DNA of 57,512 nt, from the NCBI GenBank assembly GCA_015058575.1, contig SVBZ01000039.1, positions 1-57,512 of the forward strand. Reading direction: 5' to 3'. A program made the position numbers and the translations under genes. The DNA is from Pseudoselenomonas ruminantium. Its GTDB lineage: Bacteria > Bacillota > Negativicutes > Selenomonadales > Selenomonadaceae. Of this stretch, positions 54,819-57,512 are shown piece by piece. How positions within the stretch are numbered: position 1 is the stretch's first letter; each line of letters opens with the position of its first letter. Under the pieces are notes generated by a model. The model was not told where the DNA came from and did not search any database. It saw only the letters and a program-made list of their open reading frames with translations.

Positions 54819-54847
54819 AGTTTAACATCTTCGGTTGATATCGTCAA
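54819..54847 (-). promoter_or_regulatory. Promoter of the polyamine operon
   Basis: On the minus strand TTGACG (54842-54847) and TAAACT (54819-54824) are 17 bp apart, about 60 bp before the decarboxylase start. Confidence 0.65.
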
Positions 54848-54878
54848 TTTTACTTTTGCGCCACGCACTTCAAGCGAT

Positions 54879-55730
54879 CTACCAGCCCCCCGAGGCACCA
54901 CCGCCGCCTGAGCTGCCGCCGCCAAAACCACTCGAATCATCCGAATCCGAACTGCTGGAGCTATCGCCGCCAGAGCTGCTCCCACGGCTGCCAGAGCTGC
55001 CGCTGCCCCCAAACGAGAGACTGCCCCAATGGCCCAGCGTTACGATATAGAGCAACGCACTGCCGAGGAAAAACAGTACCATGACAATGAGCGACGCCAA
55101 AAAACTAGTGACAGGGCCAATGAAATAAACGACAGCTATCAGCACCAGCACAAAAACAAAGGCAAGGATGTAATCGATTAAATCCCATTCCTCGTCTATA
55201 TCTGTCACTTGCACGTTTTCCGGCGGTACCGCATCGTATTCGTTATAGATCTTGCGGGCCAGACGCTGATAGGCCTGGCTTATGCCCGCCGAGTATTCGC
55301 CAGCCTGGAACTTTGGCTTCATATCGTCGAGCACTTCGCCAGCAAAGCCATCGGTAATTGCCCCCTCCAGGCCATAGCCGACTTCGATGCGGAACTTGCG
55401 GTCATCCTTGGCAATGAGCAGCAGCACGCCATTGTTCTTCTGCGCATCGCCGATGCCCCAGAAGCGGAACAAGCGGTTGGCATACGCTTCGATATCCTCA
55501 CCAGACAGCGTATCCACTGTCACGACCACAAGCTGTGCGCCAAAGCGCTGATTGAGATCTTCGCCAATCGCCAGGATATTTTGCCTGTCCTCAGCCTGCA
55601 CCATCTGCGCGTTATCCGTCAGATAGATATCCTTTGCCGGTGGCGCAGGGATAGACGCTGCCACAAATCCTGGCACGAGCAGCAGCAGCGCAAACAGCAA
55701 AGCGCCGAGGCAGGCGCAGCCCCGCTTCAA
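54879..55730 (-). CDS. TPM domain (YgcG-like) membrane protein
   Basis: A 283-residue protein. A signal peptide (about 1-25) is followed by a TPM_phosphatase domain (IYLTDNAQMVQ, then GIGDAQKNNGVLLLIA, then GYGLEGAITD). Two membrane segments (about 190-235) follow. A tail made of Ser and Gly ends in SGGGGASGGW. This layout is typical of the TPM/YgcG family, often beside lemA. The start overlaps the lemA stop by 4 nt. The role is unknown, possibly envelope maintenance. Confidence 0.9.
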   Translation of the reverse strand: MKRGCACLGALLFALLLLVPGFVAASIPAPPAKDIYLTDNAQMVQAEDRQNILAIGEDLNQRFGAQLVVVTVDTLSGEDIEAYANRLFRFWGIGDAQKNNGVLLLIAKDDRKFRIEVGYGLEGAITDGFAGEVLDDMKPKFQAGEYSAGISQAYQRLARKIYNEYDAVPPENVQVTDIDEEWDLIDYILAFVFVLVLIAVVYFIGPVTSFLASLIVMVLFFLGSALLYIVTLGHWGSLSFGGSGSSGSRGSSSGGDSSSSSDSDDSSGFGGGSSGGGGASGGW

Positions 55731-56281
55731 AAGGCTACCTGCGGCACCTGATGTGCCGCCTCATCAGCCGCAAACGGAGCGACAGGCTGATAGCCTAACA
55801 TTCCAGCCATAAGGTTGCCCGGGAAAGTTCCGATGGTCACGTTGTAATCGCGGATGGCCGCATTATAATCACGGCGGGCCACCGCGATACGGTTCTCCGA
55901 GCCGGAAATCTCACGCATGAGCTCCGTGAAATGCGCATCGGCTTTGAGTGCCGGATAGTTTTCCGCAACTGCCAGCAGCCGCCCCAAAGCCCCGGTAAGC
56001 TGCGCATCGGCAGCTGCCATCTCCTCGCCCGAGGTGGCTGCCGCCACCTGCGCTCTGGCAGCCGTCACTTCGGTCAACACTTTTTCTTCATACTGCATAT
56101 ACCCCTTGACTGTTGCCACGAGATTGGGAATCAAATCGGCACGCCGCTGTATTTGGTTTTCCACCTGCCCGTACTGGGCATCGATGGCGATACGCGCACT
56201 CTTGACCGAATTATATGTGCCAATTCCCCCGATGACCGCCACTGCCAATAGCACCAGCAGTATCATGCCTGACTTATTCAT
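55727..56281 (-). CDS. LemA family protein
   Basis: A 184-residue protein with an N-terminal membrane helix (about 6-24). The LemA core follows: YGQVENQIQRRADLIPNLV, then TVKGYMQYE, then SENRIAVARRDYN. The C terminus has FPGNLMAG. LemA proteins are inner-membrane proteins with a helical domain, of unknown role. It is translationally coupled to the TPM gene and starts 57 bp after the MATE gene remnant. Confidence 0.93.
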   Translation of the reverse strand: MNKSGMILLVLLAVAVIGGIGTYNSVKSARIAIDAQYGQVENQIQRRADLIPNLVATVKGYMQYEEKVLTEVTAARAQVAAATSGEEMAAADAQLTGALGRLLAVAENYPALKADAHFTELMREISGSENRIAVARRDYNAAIRDYNVTIGTFPGNLMAGMLGYQPVAPFAADEAAHQVPQVAF

Positions 56282-56338
56282 AGGCTTCTCCCCCCTTCGC
56301 CTAGTATAATTCCCGAAAAAACTACAGATTCCTGCCTG

Positions 56339-57376
56339 TCACTTCGCCAGACAAATACGGTATAAAACGGCCGCAATGACAACCGTCACGATATCGGCCG
56401 CCAGCTGGGCAGCGATGACACCCGTATAGCCAAACCACAAGGGCAGGACAGCTAGTGCGAAAGCATAGACAATCCCCTGCCGGCAAAGCGACAGCATAAG
56501 CGATGGCAGGCCCTTGCCTGTAGCCTGGAACGTGCAGATGAGCACCAGGCCGATACCCATGAAGACGATAGCTGGCAGCTGCCAATAGAGCATCGTGACG
56601 CCCTGCTCGATGAGCGCAGGCTCCTCGAGGAAGACATGGACGACCTGCCGGGCAAAGAGGGCAAGCCCCAAGGCCAGCACCACGCTTGTCCCCACCACGG
56701 CCTGCAGGGCAAAGGCAATGACTTTTTTCAGGCGCGCTTTATCCCTGGCCCCATAGGTATAGCCGATAAGCGGCTGCCCACCAAAGGCCAGCCCCACGAC
56801 CACCAGGGCCACGATCATGATGATCTTCATGACGATGCCCATGACGGCAATCGCATCACTGCCATAGGGCAGCAGGCTGCGATTCGTCAGCGCAATGCCA
56901 AAAGTCTGCGTAAAATTCGTCACAGCTGCCGCCAGGCCAATCGAAAATATACCGGCCGCCTCCTGCCAGCTGATGCGTAGTGCTGGCAAAGCAAGCGAAA
57001 GCTCCGCGCAATAACGACGGATATAGCGCACGGCATAGATATCCGAGCAGATATAGCCGATGACCGTTGCCAGTGCCGCACCAGCTGCGCCAAGTTCAAG
57101 CCCGAAAATCAGCACAGGGTCCAGCGCGATATTGACAGCAGCACCGAGGATGGAAGCATTCATCGAGATTTTCGGGCAGCCGGCCGTGCGCAGGAGATTC
57201 GTCGGCACCAGGGAGAAAATCACGAACGGTGCGCCAGCGATAAACCAGGAATAATAGGCCGCTGCATGCGCCGTTACCTCACCTTCTGCCCCCAGCAATG
57301 CCAGCATCTCAGGCTCAAAGGCCAAAAGGACTGCTGCTGCCACAATGCCAAAAGCGATGGCACCATAAAAACAGAA
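56339..57376 (-). pseudogene. MATE-family efflux transporter, 5' end removed by an insertion
   Basis: The minus strand encodes about 345 residues of a MATE transporter: FCFYGAIAFGIVAAAVLL, ending with LLRTAGCPKISMNA, GVAFGGQPLIGYTYGA-like and ATGKGLPSLM segments. Families members are about 440-460 residues. The first ~90 residues are missing. MATE similarity stops at 57376, where the terminal sequence of an insertion element begins. The reading frame stays open into the element to 57478, but that part is not MATE. The missing 5' end may lie beyond the element, outside the window. Confidence 0.8.
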
Positions 57377-57396
57377 GGCTCTGTCACAACAAATGG

Positions 57397-57425
57397 TTGA
57401 TTTTTGACGAGAAATAGCGTATAAT
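57397..57425 (+). promoter_or_regulatory. Promoter of the insertion-sequence gene
   Basis: TTGATT (57397-57402) and TATAAT (57420-57425) are 17 bp apart, 39 bp before the start codon; GGAGG precedes the start. Confidence 0.7.
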
Positions 57426-57464
57426 AATAGTAAGAAACAGTACCACCGAAGGAGGTAATTGGAT

Positions 57465-57512
57465 ATGCCTACTATCAAAGACGCATTAGATATTATCGGT
57501 AAGTTGACTGTC
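57465..57512 (+). CDS. Probable transposase, N-terminal fragment
   Basis: The first 16 codons (MPTIKDALDIIGKLTV) of a gene cut by the window edge. AAGGAGG lies about 9 nt upstream. Identification as a transposase rests only on its place inside the insertion element. Confidence 0.5.
   Translation, partial: MPTIKDALDIIGKLTV

Larger units (their letters stand above)
57377..57512 (+). mobile_element. Insertion sequence, left end (ISL3-like terminus), partial
   Basis: From 57377 the sequence begins GGCTCTGTCACAAC, an ISL3-like terminal start. A promoter and a start codon reading into the window edge follow. Its junction coincides with the loss of the MATE reading frame. The family assignment is tentative because only 136 bp are visible. 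Confidence 0.6.

Noticed and set aside
54809..55012. A 67-codon Ala-rich minus-strand frame
   Set aside because: It is an out-of-frame reading of the Ser/Gly-rich tail of the TPM gene.

Overview
The window looks like chromosomal DNA of a Negativicutes bacterium of the Selenomonas/Mitsuokella/Megamonas type. It combines Firmicutes-style core operons (rimP-nusA-ylxR-L7Ae-infB-rbfA-nrnA-truB-ribF, rpsO-pnp) with signs of a two-membrane cell, such as an AsmA/TamB-like protein, and a large polyamine operon. Most of the sequence is GC-rich and most genes lie on the minus strand. The genus is an inference from gene content.

Layout. 0-3 kb: a serine recombinase and a three-gene XRE regulator / ImmA-type protease / PIN nuclease module between two related hairpins. 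3-7.8 kb: ilvD preceded (downstream) by a broken yvrJ-like gene, cobO, a secreted SGNH hydrolase and a small orphan gene. 7.8-18.5 kb: a hybrid histidine kinase, a CheB-like protein with a degenerate receiver, an MBL hydrolase, a FeoA-FeoB fusion behind a small P-loop kinase, an MFS transporter, udk and csrA. 18.5-22.5 kb: an AsmA-like protein, a second SGNH hydrolase and a lone tyrosine recombinase. 22.5-33 kb: the pnp/rpsO and rimP-to-ribF translation and RNA-decay block. 33-40.7 kb: two unknown genes, a FIST sensor paired with a soluble chemotaxis transducer, pcrA, and a CBS-type pyrophosphatase. 40.7-41.4 kb: non-coding and rich in dyads. 41.4-46 kb: trehalose uptake and hydrolysis (treA, treP, treR) with clear paired operators. 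46-47.8 kb: an AT-rich accessory patch (IS30 remnant, zinc-ribbon membrane protein, Rpn-type nuclease). 47.9-54.8 kb: a six-gene polyamine operon. 54.9-57.5 kb: TPM/LemA pair, then a MATE gene cut by an insertion sequence that runs out of the window.

The polyamine operon encodes arginine to putrescine (Orn/Lys/Arg-family decarboxylase, AguA, AguB) and two possible routes on to spermidine: SpeE, and the carboxy(nor)spermidine dehydrogenase/decarboxylase pair. SpeD, needed by SpeE, is not in this window.

The most striking unexplained signal is a family of 12-bp palindromes, TTGACNNGTCAA, with 10 fixed positions. About one chance hit per million bases is expected under equal base frequencies, yet I count 14 exact copies in 57.5 kb, 12 of them between genes. 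They occur in tandem arrays of 13-14 bp period (16.1 kb, 53.3 kb), as pairs inside terminator-like hairpins (0.74, 16.7, 47.9 kb, and a decayed form at 3.1 kb), and over or near promoter -35 boxes (7.4, 33.1, 45.1 kb). A second candidate is a roughly 200-bp folded element at 41.1-41.3 kb closed by a 21-bp helix.
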